Part shown: positions 34,301 through 42,797 of the stretch, in pieces
Layout: every line of letters starts with the position of its first letter
Position numbering within the stretch: the first letter of the stretch is position 1
Origin: Microbacterium sp. MYb66
GTDB taxonomy: Bacteria; Actinomycetota; Actinomycetes; Actinomycetales; Microbacteriaceae
Direction: 5' to 3'
DNA: 64,000 nucleotides
NCBI RefSeq assembly: GCF_002979435.1
Contig: NZ_PCOV01000001.1
Location: 496,001-560,000 of the forward strand
Made by a program: the position numbers and the translations under genes
Notes under the pieces: generated by a model
Database searches by the model: none
The model's input: only the letters and a program-made list of their open reading frames with translations
What the model was told of the DNA's origin: nothing

Positions 34301-34866
34301 AGCGCCATGCGTTCCTCACCGAGCAGCTCGCGGATCTCACGCAGACCCGGCAGGACCTCCTGACGATCATCACCGACCTCGACGAGCGGATGCAGACGAT
34401 CTTCGCCAGCGCTTTCGAAGACACGAGAGAGGCGTTCGGTCAGGTCTTCCCCCTCCTGTTCCCCGGAGGTACCGGGAGCATCTCGCTCACCGACCCCGAC
34501 AACATGCTCACGACCGGCATCGAGGTCTCGGTACGGCCGGTCGGCAAGAAGATCGAGCGACTTTCGCTGCTGTCCGGCGGTGAGCGTTCGCTCGCTGCCG
34601 TGGCACTGCTCGTGGCGATCTTCAAGGCGCGTCCGAGCCCGTTCTACATCCTCGACGAGGTCGAGGCGGCGCTCGACGACGCGAACCTGGGCCGCCTTCT
34701 GACCGTGTTCGAGCAGCTACGGGAGAGCTCGCAGCTGCTGATCATCACGCACCAGAAGCGCACGATGGAGATCGCCGATGCCCTCTACGGCGTGTCGATG
34801 CGTCAGGACGGCGTCTCCGCCGTCGTCGGTCAGCGCGTCGGAGACCGGGCGGCCGCCGCGGTCTGA
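31321..34866 (+). CDS. smc: Chromosome segregation protein SMC
   Basis: A 1181-residue SMC ATPase that organises and helps segregate the chromosome. The N-terminal head has Walker A GPNGSGKSNVVDAL. Long heptad-rich coiled coils at about residues 165-500 and 670-1020 flank a hinge domain near 515-640 (GGQGVRGLVGDAVQVRAGYE). The C-terminal head has the signature LLSGGERSLAAVALL and Walker B FYILDEVEAALDDANL. The ATG has only GAGCGG as a weak SD, and a short upstream ORF overlaps it. Confidence 0.97.
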   Translation: MHLKSLTLKGFKSFAQPTSFVFEPGVTCIVGPNGSGKSNVVDALAWVMGEQGAKTLRGGKMEDVIFAGTSTRGPLGRAEVQLTIDNADGALPIEYAEVTISRTLFRNGSSEYAINGEGCRLLDVQELLSDSGLGREMHVIVGQGRLDTVLQASPEDRRGFIEEAAGILKHRRRKEKTLRKLDAMETNLTRLSDLAGEIRRQLKPLGRQAEIAREAQTIAAVVRDAKARIFADDVVALRAALADHTRTENERHTERLVLSDQAETVRANIARLEQDQNSVAVDRARSVAFALEQVQERMRGLYTLANQRLALLGSEDDDAAVTSVTVTQSTIDEAKDEIDVISAGLGDAQDAAASASREVVHARAELDTLDVDIAEQSALVSEYDMRLSALRGTADAAASALAAVRGAVLRQENALEAAHARRREATEALEAIEDAEAPEGTAVEHAAAYDSAQRAASAAEAEREALRERLHAAEREVDSLTAKAAALSSALALSGGAAEIVKTGGQGVRGLVGDAVQVRAGYEAAIAAVLGPLAEGVLIDTAADAFRLAAESAEQHRGIVDFVVADARRPEPVRSPIEGITPAVETVTAPDGVLGVLSHVLIADDLDAARKARIALDAAGDTSTTIVTVGGDVVTAQTLRTGSGGERSRLELAAERDAAAERLAEIQIVVDSLREAREDANEAVETTRRQAKDALRALREHDAALATHAEQVNRVTVRHESAVAECERLEAGLAQAQAAVSDAETKAQTAKAALDDAIAAPRPVLDASARDGLLEALELAREGEVRARLEIETLRERVRAAQARVVSLERQREHERDAAAEAARRAVIRRAQREAASGVAAELPRILDSLDRSVTEARVVLGEAESARSAQNEELVGLRAQETSLRERLAGLTESVHGLELQIHEKKLHLNSLLERVSSELALDEDILVAEYGPDQLVPRDPGVEPDGDEVLEDTAIPFDRRIQQRRLAEAERKLAQLGRVNPLALEEFAALEQRHAFLTEQLADLTQTRQDLLTIITDLDERMQTIFASAFEDTREAFGQVFPLLFPGGTGSISLTDPDNMLTTGIEVSVRPVGKKIERLSLLSGGERSLAAVALLVAIFKARPSPFYILDEVEAALDDANLGRLLTVFEQLRESSQLLIITHQKRTMEIADALYGVSMRQDGVSAVVGQRVGDRAAAAV

Positions 34867-34903
34867 CCTGCCCCAGCGCTCTGACGGGTTCCGAATCCGG
34901 TGG

Positions 34904-35131
34904 GCGACGACGCGCGGAGGAACGCCGCCGGCGATATCGAACCCCGTCACGCTGCCCGACGGCGCAGCCCCGTCGGCATGGCGGCGGCAGGGGAGCATGT
35001 CTGGTCCACCGACATCGCCCGAGGTAGCCTCTTTCGGGTCGACGGCGATCTGCATGTCAGCCCCGTGGCGAGCGGATCCGTGGGTGTACCGCCGCTCGCC
35101 GTCGGAAGCGGGTTTCTGCCCGCGCTACCCG
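34904..35131 (+). pseudogene. Coding-like relic between smc and ftsY
   Basis: One plus-strand frame through this 277-base gap reads sensibly in places (around 34990-35125: HVWSTDIARGSLFRVDGD and a Gly/Val/Pro-rich continuation) and resembles a beta-propeller repeat. It has no stop of its own before ftsY, no clear start or SD, and runs out of frame into ftsY. It may be the remains of a lost gene, or chance. The ftsY promoter box TAGGCT lies at its end (35132). Confidence 0.25.
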
Positions 35132-35143
35132 TAGGCTGGAGTG

Positions 35144-36016
35144 ATGGCGGAGAAGTCCTGGTCCCTCGGTCGCGCACTGCGCGGCATGTTCGTCAAGCCC
35201 ACCATCGACGAGACGACCTGGGAGGACCTGGAGACCGCGCTCATCACGGCCGACTTCGGCCCCGACATCAGCGAGCGCGTCGTCGACGAGCTGCGCGCGA
35301 AGGTCGAGAAGTACCGCACGACGGATCCCAAAGATCTCCAGCGGATGCTCCGGGAGACGCTCGAAGAGCACTTCGCGAAGTTCGACACCACGCTGAAGCT
35401 CACCGAGCGGCCCGCGGTCGTGCTCGTCGTCGGCGTCAACGGGGTCGGCAAGACGACCACGATCGGCAAGTTCACCAAGTTCCTCCGCGGCTATCAGCGC
35501 AGCGTCGTGGTCGGTGCGGCCGATACGTTCCGGGCAGCGGCCGTCGATCAGCTGGCGACGTGGGCGCAACGCGGAGGCGCGGCGATCGTACGCCCGCAGC
35601 AGGAAGGGCAGGACCCGGCATCCGTGGCGTTCCAGACCGTCGAGTACGCGAAGCGCGAGGGTATCGAGATCGCGATCATCGACACCGCCGGCCGCCTGCA
35701 CACGAAGGGTGGGCTCATGGACGAGCTCTCCAAGATCCGCCGTGTGGTCGAGAAGCAGGCGCCGATCAGTGAGGTGCTGCTCGTCCTGGATGCCACAACG
35801 GGCCAGAACGGCGTGATGCAGGCCGAGGCCTTCCTCGAGCACGCGGGCGTCACCGGTCTGGTCCTCACCAAGCTCGACGGCTCCGCCAAGGGCGGGTTCG
35901 TGCTGGCGGTGCAGGAGCGCACCGGCATCCCGGTGAAGCTGCTCGGCCAGGGCGAAGGGATCGACGATCTCACCGGTTTCACCCCCCATGTGTTCGTCCA
36001 GTCGTTGGTCGGTTGA
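35144..36016 (+). CDS. ftsY: Signal recognition particle receptor FtsY
   Basis: A 290-residue SRP GTPase that docks ribosome-SRP complexes at the membrane. The N domain occupies about residues 1-85 and the G domain the rest: GVNGVGKTTTIGKF (G1), DTFRAAAVDQL, DTAGRLHTKGGLMDEL (G3) and TKLDGSAKGG (G4). The acidic A domain of E. coli FtsY is missing, as in many actinobacteria. TAGGCT lies six bases before the ATG (leaderless); a GTG one codon earlier is possible. Confidence 0.95.
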   Translation: MAEKSWSLGRALRGMFVKPTIDETTWEDLETALITADFGPDISERVVDELRAKVEKYRTTDPKDLQRMLRETLEEHFAKFDTTLKLTERPAVVLVVGVNGVGKTTTIGKFTKFLRGYQRSVVVGAADTFRAAAVDQLATWAQRGGAAIVRPQQEGQDPASVAFQTVEYAKREGIEIAIIDTAGRLHTKGGLMDELSKIRRVVEKQAPISEVLLVLDATTGQNGVMQAEAFLEHAGVTGLVLTKLDGSAKGGFVLAVQERTGIPVKLLGQGEGIDDLTGFTPHVFVQSLVG

Positions 36017-36060
36017 TGACGGGACTACCGCAGTGAGCACGAGGCTGGTTTCATAGCGTT

Positions 36061-36561
36061 ATGGCGATCGAACACGACTACTTCGGACTCCTGTCCTCGG
36101 GTCCCGACGGATCGATCTTCTGGTCGGAGACCGTGGAGCTCGGCGACCAGAGCGTCACCATCGATCTGACCGCGCCCGACCAGGACGACGTGTCCGCCGA
36201 CGCGCTCGACATCGCCGCTTCCCTCATCGCCGGACTCGAGAGCGTCGATGACACCGCCCGTCGGGGAATGCTCTCCGAGGTCGACGATCGCACGAGCGAG
36301 GTGACCGAGTACATCCTCCAGCAGCAGGAGACCTACGGCGACGATCTGCCTGACGTGCTCGTGGATGTCTCGGGTGATTCGGCCGTGGACATCATCCGTT
36401 CGCTGCGCCTCATGAGCATGACGATCCTCGCCGACGAGCATGGTGGATCGGAGCCGTTCGCAGTGCTCGAGTACGCCCTCGATGACAGCTCGACGGATGA
36501 GGTGCTGCTCGTGAACCTCGGGTCGGACGGCAGCGTGCAGTCCGTCATGAGCGCCGACTGA
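36061..36561 (+). CDS. DUF2004 family protein
   Basis: A 166-residue acidic cytoplasmic protein. The start (IEHDYFGLLSSGPDGSIFWSE) and the C-terminal FAVLEYALDDSSTDEVLLVNL resemble DUF2004 proteins, whose function is unknown. No SD is evident; TAGCGT ends only one base before the ATG. It follows ftsY by 44 bases and converges on lipA. Confidence 0.7.
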   Translation: MAIEHDYFGLLSSGPDGSIFWSETVELGDQSVTIDLTAPDQDDVSADALDIAASLIAGLESVDDTARRGMLSEVDDRTSEVTEYILQQQETYGDDLPDVLVDVSGDSAVDIIRSLRLMSMTILADEHGGSEPFAVLEYALDDSSTDEVLLVNLGSDGSVQSVMSAD

Positions 36562-36613
36562 TCCGCCGCCGCTTCCGCAGGCGGAGCATCTCCGTCTCCA
36601 CTCGCTCGATCGC

Positions 36614-37603
36614 TCAGACGGCCTGCGCGAACCCGAGATCAGCGCTCTCGGCGATGTGCGCGAGGTGGTCGGGGATCTCTCGTCCCTTGGACACCATCGA
36701 CTGGGCCCACAGCCGACCTGCTCGGTAGGACGAGCGCACGAGGGGGCCGGCGAGGACTCCGAGGAAGCCGATGCGCTCCGCCTCCTCCTTGAACTCCACG
36801 AACTCCGCAGGCTTGACCCACCGTGCGACGGGGAGGTGGCGCGGCGACGGGCGGAGGTACTGGGTGATGGTGATGATGTCGCAGCCGGCGTCATGCAGGT
36901 CCTGAAGCGCCTGCACGACCTCCTCAGGCTCCTCTCCCATCCCGAGGATGAGGTTCGACTTCGTGATGAGTCCGGCAGTCCGTGCCTGGGTCAGGACGTC
37001 GAGCGAGCGCTCGTAGCGGAACGCCGGCCTGATCCTCTTGAAGATGCGCGGTACGGTCTCCACGTTGTGGGCGAAAACCTCCGGGCGCGCGTCGAAGATC
37101 TGCCCGAGGAACGCCGGATCGGCGTTGTGCTCATTCGCGAGCAGCTCGACCCCGGTGTTCGGGTTGAGTTCGTGGATCTTCCGCACCGTCTCGGCATTGA
37201 GCCACGCGCCGGTGTCGGGCAGATCATCACGCGCGACGCTCGTCACGGTGGCGTACCGAAGATTCATCCGCACGACGCTCTCGGCGACGCGACGCGGCTC
37301 ATCCGTGTCGTAGGCGTCCGGCTTGCCTGTGTCGATCTGGCAGAAGTCGCACCGCCGTGTGCACTGCGAGCCGCCGATGAGGAAGGTCGCTTCCCGATCC
37401 TCCCAGCACTCGTAGATGTTGGGGCAGCCCGCTTCCTGGCAGACCGTGTGCAGATCTTCGCTCTTCACGAGGGAATGCAGTGCCGTGTACTCCGGCCCCA
37501 TCTTCGCCTTCGTCTTGATCCACTCCGGCTTGCGCTCGATGGGAGTCTCGGCGTTCCGGATCTCGAGGCGGAGGAGCTTGCGTCCTTCGGGTGCGGCGGT
37601 CAT
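36614..37603 (-). CDS. lipA: Lipoyl synthase
   Basis: A 329-residue radical-SAM enzyme that inserts two sulfurs into octanoyl groups. The auxiliary cluster ligands are [12 protein letters not shown] (C-x4-C-x5-C), and the radical-SAM cluster ligands are CTRRCDFC (C-x3-C-x2-C). The C-terminal [19 protein letters not shown] block is intact. ATG 37603 overlaps the lipB stop (ATGA), so both steps of lipoate assembly are coupled. Confidence 0.97.
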   Translation of the reverse strand: MTAAPEGRKLLRLEIRNAETPIERKPEWIKTKAKMGPEYTALHSLVKSEDLHTVCQEAGCPNIYECWEDREATFLIGGSQCTRRCDFCQIDTGKPDAYDTDEPRRVAESVVRMNLRYATVTSVARDDLPDTGAWLNAETVRKIHELNPNTGVELLANEHNADPAFLGQIFDARPEVFAHNVETVPRIFKRIRPAFRYERSLDVLTQARTAGLITKSNLILGMGEEPEEVVQALQDLHDAGCDIITITQYLRPSPRHLPVARWVKPAEFVEFKEEAERIGFLGVLAGPLVRSSYRAGRLWAQSMVSKGREIPDHLAHIAESADLGFAQAV

Positions 37604-38253
37604 GCGTGGGCTCCTGACAGTTCTGTTCCGGCGTATTCGGCGAGGAATGCCTCCGTGACCGCGTCGACGAGGTCGAGGGGGGAGACGGCGGATCCGCTGA
37701 CCTCGCTCACGGTCGTGACGCCGGCATCCGTGATCCCGCACGGGATGATGCCGCGGAACCCGGCCAGCGAGTTGTCGCAGTTCACGGCGAACCCGTGCAT
37801 GGTGACGCCCTGCTGCACGCGGACACCGATCGCAGCCACCTTGTCCTCGGACAGCGGGCGGCGCACCCATACTCCGCTTCGGCCCTCCACCTGATATCCC
37901 TCCACGCCGAACGGGTGCAGCACCTCGATCAGGAGGCGTTCCAGCCTCCGGACGTGAGCGACGACATCGATGGGCTCGACGAGCCGCACGATCGGATAGC
38001 CCACGAGCTGACCGGGACCGTGCCAGGTGATCTTGCCTCCACGATCGACATCGATCACGGGCGTGCCGTCCTGGGGGCGTTCGTGCGGTTCCGTCCGCTT
38101 GCCTGCCGTGTAGACGGCTTCGTGCTCCAGCAGGATCAGGGTGTCGGGACGGACGTGCTCGACGACGTCGGCGTGGATGCGGCGCTGCAGCTGCCATCCG
38201 TCGTCGTACGCCACGGGCGTGGGTGCGAACCCGGGTGTGAGGATCTCAAGCAT
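37600..38253 (-). CDS. lipB: Octanoyltransferase
   Basis: A 217-residue enzyme moving octanoate from acyl carrier protein to lipoyl domains. [17 protein letters not shown], the catalytic lysine in [20 protein letters not shown] and the catalytic cysteine in IIPCGI are present. ATG 38253 has GAAGGTGG seven bases upstream; longer in-frame starts reach into the promoter and are unsupported. A possible -10 (TATTGT) lies at 38297-38292. Confidence 0.95.
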   Translation of the reverse strand: MLEILTPGFAPTPVAYDDGWQLQRRIHADVVEHVRPDTLILLEHEAVYTAGKRTEPHERPQDGTPVIDVDRGGKITWHGPGQLVGYPIVRLVEPIDVVAHVRRLERLLIEVLHPFGVEGYQVEGRSGVWVRRPLSEDKVAAIGVRVQQGVTMHGFAVNCDNSLAGFRGIIPCGITDAGVTTVSEVSGSAVSPLDLVDAVTEAFLAEYAGTELSGAHA

Positions 38254-38352
38254 CACGTGGCCACCTTCGTTGCTTAAATGGACTGAGGGCAACAATACTC
38301 CTCCCCACGGGCTTCGGCGTTCGACCGCCACACCGCGCGGTAGCGTGAAGGC

Positions 38353-38937
38353 ATGAGTTCCACCGGTCGTGCGGGGCGCCCGAAGGCGTCGTCGCGGGAG
38401 ACGCTCGCCGAGGCGGCGTGCGAGCTCTTCCTGGAGCGAGGCTATGACTCGACGTCCGTCGCGGACATCACACAGCGAGCCGGGGTCAGTCGATCCAGCT
38501 TCTTCAACTACTTCTCCTCCAAGAGCGACGTGCTGTGGTCAGGACTCGACGCCAGGATCGCCGGGAGCGCCGACGCTCTGGCAGATCTCGGTGGTCGCGC
38601 GGACGGGAACGCCGTGGGTGCGGTGCTGCGCGAGGTTCTGCGAGACTTCGCGCCCGATCCGCTGGCGCTCGCCCTGCGGAACCGGACCGCCATGGGGCTG
38701 GACGAAGAGCTGATCCGCGACACCGGCGCCCGTCAGGCGCGACTTGCCGCGGCCATCGCCGGAGCAGCGGTCGCCGCCGGCATCGGCGTCATCCGGGCAG
38801 ACATCCTCGGAGCGGCGCGTGCGGCGGCTCTCTTCTCGTCACTGCGGGTGTGGGCCGAGCAGGGAGCCGGGCGTGTGACGCCGGATGCCGTGCTCGACGA
38901 GGCACTGCGCGACATGGACGACCTGCGCTGGGGCTGA
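38353..38937 (+). CDS. TetR-family transcriptional regulator
   Basis: A 194-residue regulator. The N-terminal helix-turn-helix ([46 protein letters not shown] region; core [13 protein letters not shown]) is typical of TetR. The C-terminal ligand domain is not assignable. TAGCGT lies six bases before the ATG, so the mRNA is probably leaderless. It is divergent from lipB and may act on it or on the following sigma pair. Confidence 0.9.
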   Translation: MSSTGRAGRPKASSRETLAEAACELFLERGYDSTSVADITQRAGVSRSSFFNYFSSKSDVLWSGLDARIAGSADALADLGGRADGNAVGAVLREVLRDFAPDPLALALRNRTAMGLDEELIRDTGARQARLAAAIAGAAVAAGIGVIRADILGAARAAALFSSLRVWAEQGAGRVTPDAVLDEALRDMDDLRWG

Positions 38938-39027
38938 GTGGCACCGACGGCGGACGTTTCGCAGGATGGTGGACAGGTCCTGAGTGAACCCGCTCATTCG
39001 AGGCGGGCCGCAACGGAGGAGAAGCTC

Positions 39028-39723
39028 ATGGACGACGACCTGTTCGAAGACCGCCTCGCTCAGTCCAGGCCTGCGACAGCGACCAGACGCCCGGATCTCG
39101 ATGTCGCCTTGCGAGCGATGGTCGAGGATGCCGAGGCCACCTCTCGGGCGATTCGGCCGCGTCGACGGGCGACGGCGGGCATCACCGCCGCGGCGGTGAT
39201 GGCGCTCGTCATCGGGGGTGGCGGCGTCGCTGTCGCATCGGGTCTGGTCGCCTGGCCCGTCGGCTACGAGGACCCGGACGGCGCCTACTCCTTCACCCTC
39301 CCGAGTGGCCGGGCATGCGAGGTGCGACTGATCATCGGAGGCTCCGAAGGGGGAGAGGACCCGAGCGCGGAGATGGACCGGAGCACCGACGCGGAGACGC
39401 AGCATGCTCTTCAGGAGGAGGTGGCTCAGTGGCTCCGGGATGGCGCGCTGGATCGTGACCTCGATCTTCCGACCGCCGAAGCCGAAGTCGCAGCGATCTA
39501 TGACGATCAGGCGGCAGCGGGCATGACGGTCCTCATCGGAACGGAAGGCTGGCTCGAGGACGCCGCCTCTGCGCCGGGGCGGCCGGATGCCGACGACGCT
39601 CGTGCGTTCGCGGTCGATCGAGCCGTCCGCACCGCGATGACCGAGCACCTCGAAGATCGTGGCTTCCCGGAGACCTCCTGGACGTTCAGTTCGGACGGCG
39701 GTGTCAAGTGCGCCGGCGAGTGA
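39028..39723 (+). CDS. Membrane protein paired with an ECF sigma factor (anti-sigma-like)
   Basis: A 231-residue protein. A soluble N-terminus of about 45 residues and one membrane segment (AGITAAAVMALVIGGGGVAVASGL) precede an outside domain containing YSFTLPSGRACEVRLIIGG. There is no recognised catalytic motif. The ATG at 39028 has CGGAGGAG about seven bases upstream. It is coupled by GTGA overlap to the sigma factor gene, here with the membrane partner encoded first. The anti-sigma role is inferred from topology and position. Confidence 0.68.
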   Translation: MDDDLFEDRLAQSRPATATRRPDLDVALRAMVEDAEATSRAIRPRRRATAGITAAAVMALVIGGGGVAVASGLVAWPVGYEDPDGAYSFTLPSGRACEVRLIIGGSEGGEDPSAEMDRSTDAETQHALQEEVAQWLRDGALDRDLDLPTAEAEVAAIYDDQAAAGMTVLIGTEGWLEDAASAPGRPDADDARAFAVDRAVRTAMTEHLEDRGFPETSWTFSSDGGVKCAGE

Positions 39724-40220
39724 ACGACGCGGCTACGCGCCTCACCGCCGCGCTCGAAGCCTCCAGCGCCGACATCCTCTCCTACCTCGAGCGCAGGGTC
39801 GGCGCCGACGACGCACCTGACCTGCTCGGCGAGACGATGGTCGTGGCCTGGCGACGTTCGCCCGAACTCCCGGAAGACGCAGAGCGCGCCCGCATGTGGC
39901 TCTTCGGTGTCGCGCGCGGTGCGCTCCTCAACCACGCGCGCGGATCCCGTCGGAGATGGGCCTTGGCCGACCGCATCCGTCTGCAGCTCCGCGAGAACGC
40001 GGCAGCCCCACCATCGGATGCCGGTGCCGAGGTTCGCGATGCGATCGCGCGACTCGACCCCGACCTCGCGGAGATCGTGCGACTGGTGCACTGGGAGGGC
40101 TTCACGCTCGTCGAGGTGGGCGAGGTCATCGGGATCCCCGCGTCCACGGCGCGGGGTCGCTACCAGAAGGCGAAAGCCGAGCTTCGCGCGGCGCTGAGCA
40201 TCGAGGCTCCGCTCGCGTAG
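39720..40220 (+). CDS. ECF-type RNA polymerase sigma factor
   Basis: A 166-residue sigma factor. Region 2 (DAPDLLGETMVVAWRRSPEL, ARMWLFGVARGALLNHARG) and region 4 (LDPDLAEIVRLVHWEGFTLVEVGEVIGIPASTARGRYQKAK) are both present. GTG 39720 overlaps the stop of the membrane-protein gene (GTGA); an upstream GTG four codons earlier is less likely. ffh follows after 13 bases but has its own -10 box. Confidence 0.85.
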   Translation: MNDAATRLTAALEASSADILSYLERRVGADDAPDLLGETMVVAWRRSPELPEDAERARMWLFGVARGALLNHARGSRRRWALADRIRLQLRENAAAPPSDAGAEVRDAIARLDPDLAEIVRLVHWEGFTLVEVGEVIGIPASTARGRYQKAKAELRAALSIEAPLA

Positions 40221-40223
40221 AAT
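40218..40223 (+). promoter_or_regulatory. -10 box of ffh
   Basis: TAGAAT (40218-40223) lies ten bases before the ffh ATG, partly inside the end of the sigma-factor gene, giving a leader of only three or four bases. Confidence 0.5.
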
Positions 40224-40233
40224 CGACAGCACC

Positions 40234-41793
40234 ATGGCTACCTTTGGCACGCTCTCCGATCGGCTCACCGAGACCTTCCGCAATCTGCGCACGAAGGGAA
40301 AGCTCACCGCGGCCGACGTCGACGGCACCGTGCGCGAGATCCGACGCGCACTGCTCGACGCCGACGTCGCGCTCGTCGTCGTCAAGGAGTTCACCGCGAA
40401 GGTGCGTGAGCGCGCACTCGGCGACGAGGTCAACAAGGCTCTGAACCCCGCGCAACAGGTCGTGCAGATCGTCAACGAGGAGCTGGTGCACATCCTCGGC
40501 GGCGAGCAGCGCCGTCTGCAGTTCGCGAAGACCGCGCCGACCGTGATCATGCTCGCGGGCCTGCAGGGGTCGGGTAAGACCACGTTCGCCGGAAAGCTCG
40601 CGAAGCAGCTCGAGAGCGAGGGCCACACGCCGTTGCTCGTCGCGGCCGACCTTCAGCGTCCGAACGCCGTCAATCAGCTGCAGGTGGTCGCTGAACAGGC
40701 CGGAGCCACGGTGTTCGCCCCGGAGCCCGGCAACGGCGTCGGCGACCCGGTGAAGGTCTCGCGTGACGGGGTCGAGCACGCGCGTCGTCAGCAGCACGAC
40801 GTCGTCATCATCGACACGGCAGGCCGCCTCGGCGTCGATGCCGAGCTCATGAAGCAGGCCGCCGACATCCGTAAGGCCGTGAACCCCGACGAGGTCCTGT
40901 TCGTCATCGACGCGATGATCGGTCAGGATGCCGTCAACACGGCGAAGGCCTTCCAGGAGGGCGTCGATTTCACCGGCGTCGTCCTCTCCAAGCTCGACGG
41001 CGACGCACGCGGTGGGGCCGCTCTCTCGGTGGCATCGGTCACCGGGCGTCCGATCATCTTCGCCTCCACGGGTGAGCGGCTCGAAGACCTCGAACCCTTC
41101 TACCCGGACCGCATGGCGAGCCGCATCCTCGACCTCGGCGACATCCTGACCCTCATCGAACAGGCCCAGCAGGCCTTCGATGAGGAAGAGGCCACGAAGA
41201 TGGCCGAGAAGCTCGCGAACGAGGCCTTCACGCTCGAGGACTTCCTCGACCAGCTTCAGCAGATGAAGAAGATGGGCTCGATGAAGAAGATGCTCGGGAT
41301 GCTCCCGGGCATGGGGCAGATGAAGCAGCAGCTCGAAGACTTCGACGAGCGGGAGATCGATCGCACGGAGGCGATCATCCGTTCGATGACGCCGGGGGAG
41401 CGACGCAACCCCAAGGTGCTGAACGGTTCGCGGCGCCTGCGCATCGCGCGCGGTTCCGGCATGACCGTGACGGACGTGAACCAGCTGGTGCAGCGTTTCG
41501 AGCAGGCCGCGAAGATGATGAAGACCGTGGCACGCGGCGGCACCCCTAACATCCCCGGCATGGGACCGGTGCCCGGTATGGGCCGTCCTGGTGCATCCTC
41601 CAAGCGCGGCAAGAAGGGCAAGTCGTCCGGAGGCTCGCGCTCCGGGAACCCGGCGAAGCGCGCGGCCGAGAATGCAGGCGTCGCCTCGGCATCGACGCCC
41701 ACGGGCTCCGGATTCGGACTCGGTGGCGGTGCTGCTCAGCAGCCGAGCGAGGCTGACCTCGCGGAGATCCAGAAGCTCTTCGGAAAGAGCTGA
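40234..41793 (+). CDS. ffh: Signal recognition particle protein Ffh
   Basis: A 519-residue SRP GTPase that binds signal sequences and 4.5S RNA. The NG domain has GLQGSGKTT, DLQRPNAVNQLQ, DTAGRLGVDAELM and SKLDGDARGGAAL. The methionine-rich M domain (about residues 325-450: QMKKMGSMKKMLGMLPGMGQ) is complete. The Gly/Ser/Lys-rich tail is longer than in E. coli, as in other actinobacteria. The SRP RNA gene is not seen in this window. Confidence 0.97.
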   Translation: MATFGTLSDRLTETFRNLRTKGKLTAADVDGTVREIRRALLDADVALVVVKEFTAKVRERALGDEVNKALNPAQQVVQIVNEELVHILGGEQRRLQFAKTAPTVIMLAGLQGSGKTTFAGKLAKQLESEGHTPLLVAADLQRPNAVNQLQVVAEQAGATVFAPEPGNGVGDPVKVSRDGVEHARRQQHDVVIIDTAGRLGVDAELMKQAADIRKAVNPDEVLFVIDAMIGQDAVNTAKAFQEGVDFTGVVLSKLDGDARGGAALSVASVTGRPIIFASTGERLEDLEPFYPDRMASRILDLGDILTLIEQAQQAFDEEEATKMAEKLANEAFTLEDFLDQLQQMKKMGSMKKMLGMLPGMGQMKQQLEDFDEREIDRTEAIIRSMTPGERRNPKVLNGSRRLRIARGSGMTVTDVNQLVQRFEQAAKMMKTVARGGTPNIPGMGPVPGMGRPGASSKRGKKGKSSGGSRSGNPAKRAAENAGVASASTPTGSGFGLGGGAAQQPSEADLAEIQKLFGKS

Positions 41794-41801
41794 ATCGCGT
41801 C

Positions 41802-42719
41802 TCAGCGTGGAGCCGCCAGCGCCGCGGAAGACGTCGGTTCCTCGGGGTCGGCAAGACGCGCCGGCGACGGGCGGGCGAATATCTGGCCGACGACGAGTGC
41901 CCCAAGGGTCAGGAGAAGCCCCGTCGCCTGGACGACGCTGAAGCGCTCGCCCGCGACCAGCACCCCGAGCGTGGTGGCGACGATGGGGGAGAGCAGCGCC
42001 AGCAGGCCCGGAGCGATCACCGGAAGCTGCTGCACGCCGCGGAACCAGAGCGTGTAGGCGACGATCCCTCCGACGGTGCCCAGCCAGAGGTACCCGAGCC
42101 CGGCTCCGAGGTCGACTTCGGACGGGACCCCCTCGACGAGCAGCGTGACCGGGAGGAGGAGGAGTCCGCCCGCGGAGAGCTGCCAACCGGCATACGCGAC
42201 CGGACCCACTCCACTCGGACGTCCCCAACGCTTGGTGAGGATCATGCCGACGCCGGTCGCAGTGACGCCGCCGAGCGCCGCGAGAACGCCCCAGAGGTCG
42301 AGCTCCGCGGCCGGCCCGAGGACGACGAGAGCGACTCCGCCCGCGCCGACGACGGCCGCCGTGGCGGTGATCGGTCGGATCCGTTCCTGGAGCACGAGCG
42401 CTCCGAGTACGAGGACGATGAGTGGTTGAGCTCCAGCGACAGCCGCGGCCACTCCGCCCGGAAGCCGCTCGGCGGCGAGGAACAGGAGTGGGAAGAACGC
42501 CCCGATGTTGAGAGCTCCGAGTGCGAAGGACTTTCCCCACCACGAACCTCGCGGGTGCCGCCGGCCGATGATGACGGCGAGGAGGCCTGCCGGGAGGGAA
42601 CGGAGCAGGCCGGCGAACAGCGGATGGCCGGGGGGAAGCAACTCGGTGGTGACGAGGTAAGTCGTACCCCACGCGATCGGGGCGAGAGCGGTGAGCAGCA
42701 CGAGCGCGAGGCGATTCAT
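41802..42719 (-). CDS. EamA/DMT-family transporter
   Basis: A 305-residue membrane protein with ten predicted segments in two EamA repeats (for example TALAPIAWGTTYLVTTELL, GALNIGAFFPLLFLAAERLP; second repeat LWGVLAALGGVTATGVGMIL). The branch includes amino-acid and metabolite exporters; the substrate is unknown. It is divergent from a LysR gene with 78 bases between starts, so the LysR protein probably controls it. Confidence 0.9.
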   Translation of the reverse strand: MNRLALVLLTALAPIAWGTTYLVTTELLPPGHPLFAGLLRSLPAGLLAVIIGRRHPRGSWWGKSFALGALNIGAFFPLLFLAAERLPGGVAAAVAGAQPLIVLVLGALVLQERIRPITATAAVVGAGGVALVVLGPAAELDLWGVLAALGGVTATGVGMILTKRWGRPSGVGPVAYAGWQLSAGGLLLLPVTLLVEGVPSEVDLGAGLGYLWLGTVGGIVAYTLWFRGVQQLPVIAPGLLALLSPIVATTLGVLVAGERFSVVQATGLLLTLGALVVGQIFARPSPARLADPEEPTSSAALAAPR

Positions 42720-42797
42720 GCTTCCAGCGTGCTCCTGTCCCGCTCATGAGTCCAACGCATGGTTGTTCTAGATGAGATGAAGCTGGATCATGGATGC

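Noticed and set aside
36562..36585. A six-base inverted repeat (TCCGCC/GGCGGA) between the DUF2004 gene and lipA.
   Set aside because: Too short and without a T-run; expected by chance at this GC content.
40126..42747. An 873-codon minus-strand frame opposite ffh and the sigma factor.
   Set aside because: Antisense to well-supported genes; Arg/Gly/His-rich composition typical of a shadow frame.
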